Positions 15,417 through 23,654 of a DNA stretch of 31,639 bases are shown one piece after another. The stretch is from Azospirillum brasilense (lineage in GTDB: Bacteria > Pseudomonadota > Alphaproteobacteria > Rickettsiales > UBA3002). The notes below the pieces were generated by a model, which was not told where the DNA came from, searched no databases, and was given only the letters and a program-made list of their open reading frames with translations. Numbering within the stretch: position 1 is the stretch's first letter; every line of letters begins with the position of its first letter. Made by a program: the position numbers and the translations under genes. Location of the stretch: NCBI GenBank assembly GCA_003241645.1, contig QFOX01000019.1:1-31639 (forward strand), read 5' to 3'.

Positions 15417-16454
15417 ATGGCTATTGGATCCATGACCGACACCCAGATCGCCGCCCGCGATGCCGCCATCGCGGCAGCCAATAACGGGCAGACCGTGAAC
15501 ACCGGCACCACCGGTTCGCTGAACGGCGACTTCAACTTCTTCCTGCGCATGCTGACGACGCAGCTGCAGAACCAGGACCCGACCGAGCCGATGGACGTGA
15601 CGCAGATGACCCAGCAGATCGCGCAATATTCGGGCGTGGAACAGCAGGTGCGCACCAACACCATGCTGGAAAGCCTGATCAATTCCAACAAGCAGTCCGA
15701 ACTCTCCACCGCGGTGGGCTATATCGGCAAGGAGGTGGAAACCTCGGGCAATGTAAGCACGCTGCAATACGCGCAGAACGGTGGGCTGAAAGGCACGGCA
15801 GAATTTTCCTACACCCTGCCCGAGAATGCCGCCACCGCAGCCATTACCATCAAGAACGCCGCGGGTGACACCGTGTTCACCGGCACCGGCCCGACCGCCG
15901 CAGGCCAGAACAAAGTGCTGTGGGACGGCATCAACAGCACCACCAACAAACAGGTGGCCGCGGGCAACTACACCATGGAAGTGGTGGCCAAAGATGCCGC
16001 GGGCAATGACCTCGGCACCATCAGCACCGGCGGCGCCGCAGGGCTGACCTACACCACCGCGCAATATGGGCAGGCCGTGTTCAGCTACATGCTGCCTTCC
16101 GGCGCGCAGAACGCCAAGATCACCATTCTCAACTCGGCGGGCCAAGCCGTGTTCACCGGCGACGGCACGCTGAAAACGGGCCGCAACGTGGTGGTGTGGG
16201 ACGGGGTGAACAGCTTCACCGGCGCCGAATCCGCCGCGGGCAAATACACCATCCAGGTCACGGCGAAAGATGCGGCCGGCAAGGACATCACCGTGGAAAC
16301 GCGGGCCGTGGGCACCGTCAGCACGGTGGAGAACAGCGCGAACGGCAGCATCATCCTGAACGTGGGCGATGCGCAGGTGAAGTACGAAGACATTCTGGCC
16401 GTGCGCGAGGCAACGCCGTTCTACGTGCCGGAAGCACCGGAACAAGAGAGCTAA
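15417..16454 (+). CDS. flgD: Hook scaffold protein FlgD with duplicated Ig-like domain
   Basis: FlgD caps the growing hook and directs FlgE assembly. The N-terminal FlgD domain is clear: DFNFFLRMLTTQLQNQDPTE PMD (about 38-60) and MTQQIAQYSGVEQQVRTN. Two FlgD Ig-like domains follow in tandem. Repeat 1 (about 128-198) has AEFSYTLP, TVFTG and VLWDGINS; repeat 2 (about 220-290) has AVFSYMLP, AVFTG and VVWDGVNS. They are identical at roughly 41 of 71 aligned positions. A C-terminal part resumes at about 300-345. Most FlgD proteins have a single such domain and about 220-230 aa, against 345 here. It is co-transcribed with fliK and precedes the flgE promoter. Confidence 0.93.
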   Translation: MAIGSMTDTQIAARDAAIAAANNGQTVNTGTTGSLNGDFNFFLRMLTTQLQNQDPTEPMDVTQMTQQIAQYSGVEQQVRTNTMLESLINSNKQSELSTAVGYIGKEVETSGNVSTLQYAQNGGLKGTAEFSYTLPENAATAAITIKNAAGDTVFTGTGPTAAGQNKVLWDGINSTTNKQVAAGNYTMEVVAKDAAGNDLGTISTGGAAGLTYTTAQYGQAVFSYMLPSGAQNAKITILNSAGQAVFTGDGTLKTGRNVVVWDGVNSFTGAESAAGKYTIQVTAKDAAGKDITVETRAVGTVSTVENSANGSIILNVGDAQVKYEDILAVREATPFYVPEAPEQES

Positions 16455-16484
16455 CCCAAGGAAAAGCGCGGGGTACGCCGTAGT

Positions 16485-16500
16485 TGGCATGCTCCGTGCA
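16485..16500 (+). promoter_or_regulatory. Sigma-54 (-24/-12) promoter of flgE
   Basis: TGGCATGCTCCGTGCA differs from the consensus at two positions, with GG 16486-16487 and GC 16498-16499. The predicted start near 16511 leaves a 60-nt leader before flgE. Confidence 0.8.
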
Positions 16501-16570
16501 TAGAAGAAGACGATGAGTTTTTAACCCGCGCTAGGCAAGCGCAGACGACAAAGAATCTTAGGAGGAAGTT

Positions 16571-19423
16571 ATGAGTCTTTACGGGGCATTGTTCGGCGGG
16601 GTATCGGGCCTTCGCGCACAATCGAGCAAGATCGGGGTGATCTCCGACAACATCGCCAACGTGAACACGATTGGCTACAAGCAGGGCACGGCGACCTTCT
16701 CGTCGCTGGTGGTCAACAGCAACAATGCCGGGTCGTACCAGACCGGCGGTGTGCGCGGTGGCACCACGCTGAACGTGAGCAAGCAGGGCTTGCTGACCTC
16801 CACCGAATCGGCCACCGACATCGCCATCTCCGGTGCGGGCTTCTTCGTGGTGCGTTCGGTCGCCAGCTCGGTCGCCGGTGACAGCAGCGCCACCCCGTAT
16901 TACACCCGCGCCGGTTCCTTCACGCAGGATGCGCTGGGTAACTTCAAGAACACGCAGGGCTTCTTCCTGCAGGGCTGGCCGCTGGACCGCGAAGGCCGCC
17001 TGCCGGGTGAAGTGGGCAACCTGAACACCATTTCGGCCAGCAACTTCGATTCGTTGGAAACCGTGAACGTGGAATCCGCCTCGGGTGTGGCGCAGGCCAC
17101 CACGCTGATCGAACTGGGCGCGAACCTGCGCTCCAGCCAGGCAGTTTACCCCGGTGAGGCGATCACGCTGCGCCCGGACCTGAACACGCCGAACAACCTC
17201 AACCAGCCCTCCACCGCGATCCTCGCGGGCAGCGAATACGGCCTTGCCGGTGCGAACGATGTGCGCCGTGGCGACCGCTTCAACGTGAGCACGGGCAACG
17301 GGCTCGACTACACCTACGAATATGGTGGCTTCACGGTGGGTCGCCGTGTGTCGCAAGCGGGCGGTACGGTGAATTTCGGTGATAACAACGCCGACAATAC
17401 CTCGCTCGTCAACCTGAACAGCAACGCCAACGTTACCTATGCGACCGGCGCGAGCTTCGACATCACCATCCCGAACCACAACCTCGTGAGCGGCGATACG
17501 ATCACCCTGACCAACTTCAACACCGCGCTGGGTGCAACGCCGATCTCGCAGCTGAACGCCACGCACACCGTGACGCGTATCGATGCGAACACCGTGCGCA
17601 TCACCGTGGCCACGGCGCACGGCCAGGTGGCGGGCACCAACCCTGCCGTGTCGGATCCGTTCAACGCGGATATCCGTATCTTCCAGGGGAACATCCTGGA
17701 TGCGACCAGCACCACGGGTACCTTCCTTGCGCAGACCGGCGTGACCAATTACACCCCGGCCGCATTGACCTTCACGATCGCGACCTCGAGCACGGGCACG
17801 AAAACCTTCCGCTACACCACCACGGCACCGAACACGCTGAACGGCGAGTTCAACAGCCTTGCATCGCTGGCCACCGCCATCGATAGCGTCAGCGGCCTGA
17901 GTGCGCGGGTGGTCGATGGCCGCCTGATGGTGAGCGCCGAGGATGCTTCCGAAGCGGTGACCTTCGCCAACGGCGACAGCGTGGGTTCTTCCACGCAGCG
18001 CGGCATTGACTGGGTGAGCGAGCTGGGTGTTTCCGACGTGGCGCTGGGCAACCGTCGTTTCAACAGCCTTGAAGGCCTGTCGGACCTGGTGAATGCGGAT
18101 GAGGGCCTGAGCGCCGTCATTACCAACCCGCTGTCGGCTGCCTCGATCAGCATCAACGTGGATGATCCGCTGGATACGATCACGCTGAGCGACATCGGCC
18201 TGGTGCCGAGCGAGATCACCACGGCCGGTACGCCGATCGCGATCCCCGCGGGTACGTATGCGGCGGGCAGCATCATCAGCGTGACCATCAACGAACCGCC
18301 GCCAGCCAACCTTGCCACGCTGGACCGCGTGACCATCAGCGGCCTGGCCAATGGGTTGGGTGGCCTGCCGGGTAGCCTGCCGAACGGTGGCCCGTGGGAG
18401 GTGACCGCAACCACCGCTGGTTCCTACACCATCAGCGTGGTGACCAACCAGCCGGTGACCGTTGCAGGGGGTAACTTCCCCGCCGCGGTCGGCAACCGCC
18501 TTTCGGTGGTGTCGGAATCCAACCAGGGTAGCTTGCTGGCGCAACTGGGTGCCGTGACATCGCTCAACGGCGTGGATTATGCCACGGCCGGCGTGCAGAC
18601 CACGGGTGTGCAGGGGCCGCAATACGACCCGACGGGCAACGTGGGCTCCAACATGGCGTCGGGCGATATTACGGCGCAATTCAGCCGCAACGTGCGCATC
18701 TACGATGGTCTGGGCAGCGGCCACGATGTGCGCTTCAGCTTCATCAAGATCGCCACGAACACTTGGGCGGTCGAAGCACACATGATCCCCGAGACGGACA
18801 TTTCCACCTCGCTGGTGGATGGCCAGATCGCCACCGGCACCATCGTGTTCAACGGTGACGGTACGCTGCGCAGCGTTTCGGCATCGCTCATCAACCCCAT
18901 CACCATCAACTGGCGCAACGGGGCGGAACCCTCGACCGTCAATCTTGATCTTGGTACCGCGGGCCAGCCCTTCGGCACCGTGGGTGCCAGCCTGATCGGC
19001 CTGTCGGATGGCCTGAGCCAGTTCGACGCCGCCTACAACGTGAACTTCGCCAACCAGAACGGTGCCCCCGTGGGCCAGCTGGTGAGCGTGTCCATCGGTG
19101 AGGACGGCATCGTGACCGCCAGCTATTCGAACGGCGAGACCCAGCAGCTGTACCAACTGCCGCTGGCCGAATTCGCCAACCCGGACGGGCTTAACGCGAT
19201 CTCGGGCAACATCTTCTCGCAAACCCGTGAATCCGGTGAAGTGAACCTGCGCGAAGCAGGCACCAACGGCACCGGCACCATGGTGTCGGGGGCGCTGGAA
19301 GCATCGAACGTCGATCTGGCCGAACAGCTCACCGACATGATCGTGGCGCAGCGTGCGTATCAGGCGAACACCCGCGTGATCCGTACCACCGACGAGTTGC
19401 TCGAGCAGCTGAACCAGATTTAA
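16571..19423 (+). CDS. flgE: Flagellar hook protein FlgE (very long)
   Basis: FlgE polymerises into the hook, the universal joint. The N-terminus (MSLYGALFGGVSGLRAQSSK then NIANVNTIGYKQG) and the C-terminus (SNVDLAEQLTDMIVAQRAYQ ANTRVI) are canonical. At 950 aa it is more than twice the 402-aa enteric hook protein; the excess is a beta-rich, Asn/Thr/Gly-rich surface domain. Two related modules are visible: about 293-360 (NHNLVSGDTITLTNF...) and about 568-640 (TLDRVTISGLANGLGGLPGS...). I count only six lysines in the whole protein. AGGAGG lies 6-7 nt before ATG. It is expressed alone from its sigma-54 promoter and followed by two hairpins, the second a strong terminator. Confidence 0.96.
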   Translation: MSLYGALFGGVSGLRAQSSKIGVISDNIANVNTIGYKQGTATFSSLVVNSNNAGSYQTGGVRGGTTLNVSKQGLLTSTESATDIAISGAGFFVVRSVASSVAGDSSATPYYTRAGSFTQDALGNFKNTQGFFLQGWPLDREGRLPGEVGNLNTISASNFDSLETVNVESASGVAQATTLIELGANLRSSQAVYPGEAITLRPDLNTPNNLNQPSTAILAGSEYGLAGANDVRRGDRFNVSTGNGLDYTYEYGGFTVGRRVSQAGGTVNFGDNNADNTSLVNLNSNANVTYATGASFDITIPNHNLVSGDTITLTNFNTALGATPISQLNATHTVTRIDANTVRITVATAHGQVAGTNPAVSDPFNADIRIFQGNILDATSTTGTFLAQTGVTNYTPAALTFTIATSSTGTKTFRYTTTAPNTLNGEFNSLASLATAIDSVSGLSARVVDGRLMVSAEDASEAVTFANGDSVGSSTQRGIDWVSELGVSDVALGNRRFNSLEGLSDLVNADEGLSAVITNPLSAASISINVDDPLDTITLSDIGLVPSEITTAGTPIAIPAGTYAAGSIISVTINEPPPANLATLDRVTISGLANGLGGLPGSLPNGGPWEVTATTAGSYTISVVTNQPVTVAGGNFPAAVGNRLSVVSESNQGSLLAQLGAVTSLNGVDYATAGVQTTGVQGPQYDPTGNVGSNMASGDITAQFSRNVRIYDGLGSGHDVRFSFIKIATNTWAVEAHMIPETDISTSLVDGQIATGTIVFNGDGTLRSVSASLINPITINWRNGAEPSTVNLDLGTAGQPFGTVGASLIGLSDGLSQFDAAYNVNFANQNGAPVGQLVSVSIGEDGIVTASYSNGETQQLYQLPLAEFANPDGLNAISGNIFSQTRESGEVNLREAGTNGTGTMVSGALEASNVDLAEQLTDMIVAQRAYQANTRVIRTTDELLEQLNQI

Positions 19424-19433
19424 GGAAAGGAAG

Positions 19434-19462
19434 CGCGGGAGTGGACAGTAGGCCCTCCCGCG
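19434..19462 (+). repeat. Hairpin downstream of flgE
   Basis: CGCGGGAG (19434-19441) pairs perfectly with CTCCCGCG (19455-19462) across a 13-nt loop. It has no T-run and probably stabilises the flgE transcript end. Confidence 0.6.
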
Positions 19463-19492
19463 TATCCGAACAGTGTCGTCTAGCTCCTTCTT

Positions 19493-19518
19493 GGGCCCGG
19501 GAAACCGGGCCTCTTTTT
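19493..19518 (+). terminator. Rho-independent terminator of flgE
   Basis: GGCCCGG (19494-19500), GAAA tetraloop, CCGGGCC (19505-19511), then CTCTTTTT ending at 19518. It marks the end of the flagellar block. Confidence 0.88.
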
Positions 19519-19550
19519 ATGCGGCTATGTGACAGCTTCATGAAGATTTC

Positions 19551-19566
19551 CCGGCAGGCTTGCCGG
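19551..19566. repeat. Short hairpin before hypothetical gene
   Basis: CCGGCA, GGCT loop, TGCCGG forms a perfect 6-bp stem in the gap 19519-19729. I see no convincing promoter or gene in the rest of this gap. Confidence 0.45.
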
Positions 19567-19729
19567 TTCGTTAATCTGTGCTAATTAAGTGTTCACCAAT
19601 GCGTGAAGTGCATTGTGGCCGGGGTGGCACAACCGATCCTTGAAAAAGGATGAATTAGAGGTGCTTGATGCATGCTCGTTGCACACCCCACCGCAATGCG
19701 GTACACCGGACCAAAGAACACAGGGCACC

Positions 19730-20068
19730 ATGGCATATAAGAATGCACTTTTTAGCAGCCTGAACGTTACCAAGAACGCCAAAAGCGTGGCAGGTGACGA
19801 CGACAATGCCTTGTCCGACCTGATGGCCAATCCCGAATACCTTCGCCACTCCTCCTCGATCATCAACGAAGCGTTGAAGGATGGGTTCGACGTGCTGCAA
19901 CTGCCCAACGGCGACATCGTCACCACCGGCACGCGCATCATCACCAACACCTATGTGTGGGACCAGGGCAAAGCCAAGCTGGTGAAAGCCCGCGCCGCCA
20001 ACGACAAGCCGCGCAAGGCCAAAGCCCGCGCCCTGGCGGACGACGACGAAGAAACCTCCGAAGAATAA
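19730..20068 (+). CDS. Conserved-looking hypothetical protein, 112 aa
   Basis: I do not recognise this protein. It begins MAYKNALFSSLNVTKNAKSV and has a plausible small folded core (NPEYLRHSSSIINEALKDGF, then LPNGDIVTTGTRIITNTYVW). It ends in a highly charged, basic-then-acidic tail (KARAANDKPRKAKARALADD DEETSEE). No membrane segment or signal is visible. ATG 19730 is chosen because the upstream in-frame extension (from 19613) is cysteine- and proline-rich and unlike a protein N-terminus; the ribosome-binding site is weak (AGGG). It converges on ymdB with only 6 nt between stop codons. A basic tail may imply nucleic-acid contact, but that is speculation. Confidence 0.72.
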   Translation: MAYKNALFSSLNVTKNAKSVAGDDDNALSDLMANPEYLRHSSSIINEALKDGFDVLQLPNGDIVTTGTRIITNTYVWDQGKAKLVKARAANDKPRKAKARALADDDEETSEE

Positions 20069-20074
20069 TCCCGA

Positions 20075-20866
20075 TTACTGGTTCGTGAGCTGGATCGGCG
20101 TGATCGCCGTGGCCAGCCCGTTGCTGCCCAGCTCCACCATGACCGCGCTTAGCGTGCCGGGGCCCGAAGCCGGCTCCATGCGGATCTTGCGGTATTTCAG
20201 CATGAATTGCTGCATGGGCCCGGTGGGCTCGAACCCGATGATGGAATCGTAATCGCCGCACATGCCGGCATCGGTCATGTAGCCGGTGCCCTGCGGCAGG
20301 ATGCGCGCATCCGCCGTGGGTACGTGGGTGTGGCTGCCCACCACGAGCGACACTTTACCATCGAGGAATTTGCCCATCGCCATTTTCTCGGAGGTGGCTT
20401 CGGCATGCATGTCCACCACGATCGCATCGGTGGTGCCGCCGAGCGTGAGTCCGGCCAGCGCCGCTTCGGCGCAGCGGAAGGGCGAATCGAGGTATTCTTT
20501 GTGGAAGACCTGTCCCAGCAAATGCAGCACGGTCAGCTTCTTGCCGTTCTCCAGCGTGTAGGTGCGCAGGCCCGTGCCGGGTACGCCGGGCGGGAAATTA
20601 TGCGGGCGCAGCAGCTTGGGTTCCTGCCCCAGCAGGCCGGGCGCATCTTTCTGGTCGAACACATGGTCGCCGCCGGTCATCACGTCGATGCCGCAGCTCT
20701 TGAAATCGCGCAGCACATCGCCGTTGATGCCAAAACCGCCCGCCGCGTTATCCACGTTCACGATCACCGCATCAAGCCCATGCTGCGCACGCAGCTGGGG
20801 TACGAATTTTTTCACCGCATCGCGTCCGGCGCGGCCGACCACATCACCACAGAATAAGATTTTCAT
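20075..20866 (-). CDS. ymdB: YmdB-family metallophosphoesterase (TIGR00282)
   Basis: The 263-aa product matches the YmdB/DR1281 family of calcineurin-like phosphodiesterases, some of which hydrolyse cyclic nucleotides. Visible motifs are KILFCGDVVGRAG (D8), NVDNAAGGFGING (39-40), VVDMHAEATSEKMAMG (H154), VGSHTHVPTADARIL (H179, H181) and GYMTDAGMCGDYDSIIG. Two metal-site positions differ from the family norm. The usual Glu of N-x-E-N is Asp39, and the usual Asn of the GNH motif is Asp67 (GGDHVF). Length is normal. It lies 36 nt downstream of the 5-formyltetrahydrofolate cyclo-ligase gene and is probably co-transcribed, a common pairing. Confidence 0.9.
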   Translation of the reverse strand: MKILFCGDVVGRAGRDAVKKFVPQLRAQHGLDAVIVNVDNAAGGFGINGDVLRDFKSCGIDVMTGGDHVFDQKDAPGLLGQEPKLLRPHNFPPGVPGTGLRTYTLENGKKLTVLHLLGQVFHKEYLDSPFRCAEAALAGLTLGGTTDAIVVDMHAEATSEKMAMGKFLDGKVSLVVGSHTHVPTADARILPQGTGYMTDAGMCGDYDSIIGFEPTGPMQQFMLKYRKIRMEPASGPGTLSAVMVELGSNGLATAITPIQLTNQ

Positions 20867-20902
20867 GGGTGGGCTTTTAGGCGCTTCGCGCCAAAAGCGC
20901 CA

Positions 20903-21493
20903 CTAAAACATACTCACGCCGAATTCGGTGAGGATGCCGTCCAGCGGCTGGTCGGTCGCTTCGGTGGGCACTTGCTCCACCTCCTGCATGCTGTAGGCCA
21001 CGCCCACGAACAGTGGCGGTTTCTCCAGCGTGCGGAAATGCTCCATGGTGCGGTCGTAATAGCCGCCGCCATAGCCAAGGCGGTAGCCATCGCCATCGAA
21101 CGCCAGCAGCGGCACTAAGATCACCTCCGGCACCATCGCGGGCGCGTCGGCGCTGGGTTCTTCGATGCCCATGCTATTGCGCAGCAGCGCATCGCCCACC
21201 TGCCACTGGCGGAAGACCAGCGTTTTATCCGGCATCACGCAGGGCAGGGCGGTGGTCTTGCGGTAGCGCGCCATCAGCTCGAAGGTGGGGCGAATATCGA
21301 TCTCCGAACGCATGGCCTTGTAGCCAGCGAAGCTTGCGGCGAAGGCGAGGATCGGGTGGTCGGCAAAATGGCGGGCCACCGAATTGCTGGCATTGGCCAC
21401 CAGCGCGTGCGGCAGGGCGATGCGCTTTTGCTGCATCTGCTCGCGCAGTTTGCGTTTGGCAATGCTCAGGGAACGATCGGGTGCGGGGCTCAT
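20903..21493 (-). CDS. 5-formyltetrahydrofolate cyclo-ligase
   Basis: This 196-aa enzyme converts 5-formyltetrahydrofolate to 5,10-methenyltetrahydrofolate with ATP, salvaging a folate dead end. The family signature RLGYGGGYYDRTM (about 138-150) is intact, with the N-terminal basic helix IAKRKLREQMQQKR and the VILVPLLAFDGDG strand. ATG 21493 gives the usual family length; longer in-frame starts would run into the upstream gene and lack conservation. In many proteobacteria this gene (ygfA/fau) sits beside the 6S RNA gene and zapA; here both lie within 6 kb, with other genes inserted. Confidence 0.92.
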   Translation of the reverse strand: MSPAPDRSLSIAKRKLREQMQQKRIALPHALVANASNSVARHFADHPILAFAASFAGYKAMRSEIDIRPTFELMARYRKTTALPCVMPDKTLVFRQWQVGDALLRNSMGIEEPSADAPAMVPEVILVPLLAFDGDGYRLGYGGGYYDRTMEHFRTLEKPPLFVGVAYSMQEVEQVPTEATDQPLDGILTEFGVSMF

Positions 21494-21533
21494 GCGGTGT
21501 ACTATGGAAGATTCATCGCGCGATGCAATGGCT

Positions 21534-22628
21534 TTAGCGCGCTTTGCCTTTGGGCTGGCCGGCTTCATCCAGCCCGTCGCGCATGGTGCGCTTGGCCCAG
21601 GTGTCTTCAGCCTTGGCCAGATCGCTGCGCGCGGCTTTGCGGGCTTTGCGGGCAATGCGTTCTTCCAGCGACGGCTTTTTGCCCGCCTTGGTTGGCTCCA
21701 CCGCATCGTTGCTGGCGTCGGGGTGGCCCTGGCGGGCCACGTTCGGCCCCTTGGCCACGGTCAGTACCCATCCGTCGCCCTCGGTGAGTTTCACGTTCTC
21801 GCCGCGGTCACGGCGCACGCGCTCTTTCTTCGGTTCCAGCTCGCCCTGTAGCAGGCGCGTTACGCGCTGTTCGCTGGGAAGCTGGTGGTGGCGCAGCGTA
21901 TCCATGGAAATATCCGGGTTCTCGGCAAGCAATGCATTGCCCTTGTGGGTCAGCCACTGCTTGCGCGCGGGCTCGTCCATGGCCCAATAGGGGGCGATGC
22001 GATGCAGCCCTTCGCGCTGCGCCGGTGGCGATTGCGTGCTGAAATAATCCAACGCCCGCTGAATGGTCTTGTCGCGGTTGCCGCCATCCTGCCCGGCTTT
22101 GTGCCGCTTGCTGCTTTGGCCGTTCTTGCCGTTGGTCCATGCGTCGTGCAGCGCATCCTGAATGCGGTTCAGGTGGGTGCCGTAGCGTTCATGGTCGATG
22201 GAAATCTCTTCCGTGGGCGTGATGGCCACGGGGTAGCTGTAGAGCGTGCGTGCCTCACCGGGCTTGATGCGCAGTTCGCGGCGCAGCGCTTCGGGGCTGG
22301 TGAAGCCGTGTTCCTGTGCGTCGGCATGGGTCATCTCTTGCGCGTCGTATTGCCGTTCGCACGATGCATCGAGCATCATGGGCAGTTCCACCGCGTGGCG
22401 GATATGGCCGCTGGCCGAGGGCTTGCTGATGGCCTGCAGGCGGATCACCGCCGGGCCGCCATTGCCGGTGACCACCGGCGGCGTGTGGGTGATGATGCGC
22501 TTGGTCAGCCCCATCATCAGCAGGGCGGCGGTGCCAAGGCTGATCGATTCGCCCGACACGCCCAGCAGCTTGTTCTGGCCGATGCCATCGGGGAAAGGCA
22601 AATCATCGTCGTGATGGGTCAACGCCAT
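21534..22628 (-). CDS. Hypothetical protein, 364 aa, charged
   Basis: I do not recognise this protein. It is soluble-looking, with no signal or membrane segment. The N-terminal part (about 1-120) is mixed, and the middle (140-260) is rich in charged residues and Gln. The C-terminus is basic (PSLEERIARKARKAARSDLA KAEDTWAKR). ATG 22628 is used; an in-frame GTG lies 6 nt upstream. Neither has a Shine-Dalgarno sequence; instead the leader is a long pyrimidine tract (CTCTCTTTTCTTTCCCC type). The gene is 40 nt upstream of the cyclo-ligase gene on the same strand. Codon pattern and length argue for a real gene. Confidence 0.72.
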   Translation of the reverse strand: MALTHHDDDLPFPDGIGQNKLLGVSGESISLGTAALLMMGLTKRIITHTPPVVTGNGGPAVIRLQAISKPSASGHIRHAVELPMMLDASCERQYDAQEMTHADAQEHGFTSPEALRRELRIKPGEARTLYSYPVAITPTEEISIDHERYGTHLNRIQDALHDAWTNGKNGQSSKRHKAGQDGGNRDKTIQRALDYFSTQSPPAQREGLHRIAPYWAMDEPARKQWLTHKGNALLAENPDISMDTLRHHQLPSEQRVTRLLQGELEPKKERVRRDRGENVKLTEGDGWVLTVAKGPNVARQGHPDASNDAVEPTKAGKKPSLEERIARKARKAARSDLAKAEDTWAKRTMRDGLDEAGQPKGKAR

Positions 22629-22669
22629 AGCCACACTGAAAAGAGAAGGGGAAAGAAAAGAGAGAATTC

Positions 22670-22704
22670 GGCCTGCGCGAGCCTAGGCAAAACCCGCGCA
22701 GGCC
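22670..22704 (-). terminator. Hairpin with pyrimidine tract between two hypothetical genes
   Basis: GGCCTGCGC and GCGCAGGCC form a perfect 9-bp stem with a 17-nt loop. On the minus strand it begins 7 nt after the stop of the 249-aa gene and is followed by a pyrimidine-rich run with several T4 stretches, so it may terminate that gene. Confidence 0.5.
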
Positions 22705-22711
22705 GGGCGCG

Positions 22712-23461
22712 TTACGCCGCGCTGCGGCCAATGGCCGCTTCGCTGGCGTAGGCGTTCTGTACGTCGAGTTTCGCGCGGGTCAGGTCCACGCCCTGTGCCT
22801 TGGCGAAATCCACCGCGTCGGTGATGTTCTGGCGGCCCAGCTGCTCGGCGGCGCGCAGGTCAGCGATCGCATCCTTTACCGCATGGTAGGCTTCCTTCAC
22901 CGAGGGTACTTCGGAACCTTCAGCGGCAAGCGCCTTGAGTTCAGCCGGCGTGGCGACGTGGAAGGTGATGCGGCTTGCCGGGGCAGTATCGAAGAACAGT
23001 TTCTGGGCATCGGCGCTGGTGAGCGGGTCGGTGCTGCCCGCATGCGCGGCAAGGCGGTCGATGTAATGCGGTGCCGATTTCAGGCGGAAGGCGAGGCCCT
23101 GCTCGTCGGTGTAACCGGCGGCCTTCAGTTCTTCGGCGCTGAGTTTGGCGCGCGGCGCTTTTTCAGCGGCACCGTCGATGATCACCGGTACGCGGATGGT
23201 CTTGGAGCAACCATCGGCATCCACCTTCGCGGTGGTCTGCACCCAGGCGAACTGGCCGGGCGTCACATCCTGCGGGAAGCCGACATACAGCGTTTTCACG
23301 CCGGTGAGTGCCAGCAGCGCGTTGCCGGGCATGGTATCAAGCGTGGTCGCCGCGAGTGGCGTTTTGCGCGGTGCAGGTTTTGCTTCTTCCCAGCCACCCT
23401 GTGCTACTGCTGCATCCACCGCTGCGGCGCTGAGGCCACCACCGATATCTTCCGTCGACAT
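22712..23461 (-). CDS. Hypothetical protein, 249 aa
   Basis: I do not recognise this protein. It has no signal peptide or membrane segment and looks modular. There is an Ala-rich N-terminus (STEDIGGGLSAAAVDAAVAQ) and a beta-type region (NALLALTGVKTLYVGFPQDV TPGQFAWVQTTAKVDADG, about 45-85). The C-terminal half is helical (YHAVKDAIADLRAAEQLGRQ, TRAKLDVQNAYASEAAIG). Two ATGs are in frame; 23461 is chosen because AAGGAG lies 6 nt upstream, whereas for 23467 the same site abuts the ATG. It is divergent from the small lipoprotein gene across a 193-nt gap and shares the strand of the 364-aa hypothetical gene. Confidence 0.75.
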   Translation of the reverse strand: MSTEDIGGGLSAAAVDAAVAQGGWEEAKPAPRKTPLAATTLDTMPGNALLALTGVKTLYVGFPQDVTPGQFAWVQTTAKVDADGCSKTIRVPVIIDGAAEKAPRAKLSAEELKAAGYTDEQGLAFRLKSAPHYIDRLAAHAGSTDPLTSADAQKLFFDTAPASRITFHVATPAELKALAAEGSEVPSVKEAYHAVKDAIADLRAAEQLGRQNITDAVDFAKAQGVDLTRAKLDVQNAYASEAAIGRSAA

Positions 23462-23487
23462 AGTCATCTCCTTGAAAATGGGTTCGC

Positions 23488-23504
23488 ATGGCGGGTGCCG
23501 CCAT
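23488..23504. repeat. Short hairpin in divergent gap
   Basis: ATGGCGG, GTG loop, CCGCCAT forms a perfect 7-bp stem between the 249-aa gene and the lipoprotein gene. It falls in the 5' leader of the 249-aa gene. The rest of the gap shows no clear promoter. Confidence 0.4.
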
Positions 23505-23654
23505 CCTGCGCATGGTTCTATCCAGCCACAGGAAGGCTGTGTGTGAAGCTTTTATGAAATAACCCTGCTGCATTGCGAAGAACTGCTTGCTCCATATGGG
23601 TTTTTTATGCCATGACCCCCATGAATCATGATCAAAGAACCAAGGAGAAACTTC

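Noticed and set aside
14496..16490. 664-codon open frame on the minus strand across fliK and flgD
   Set aside because: Shadow of two recognised genes; His/Gly/Arg-rich without motifs.
16451..19222. 923-codon open frame on the minus strand across flgE
   Set aside because: It is a shadow of flgE in GC-rich sequence: His/Arg/Gly-rich composition, no known domain, and complete overlap with an unmistakable hook gene.
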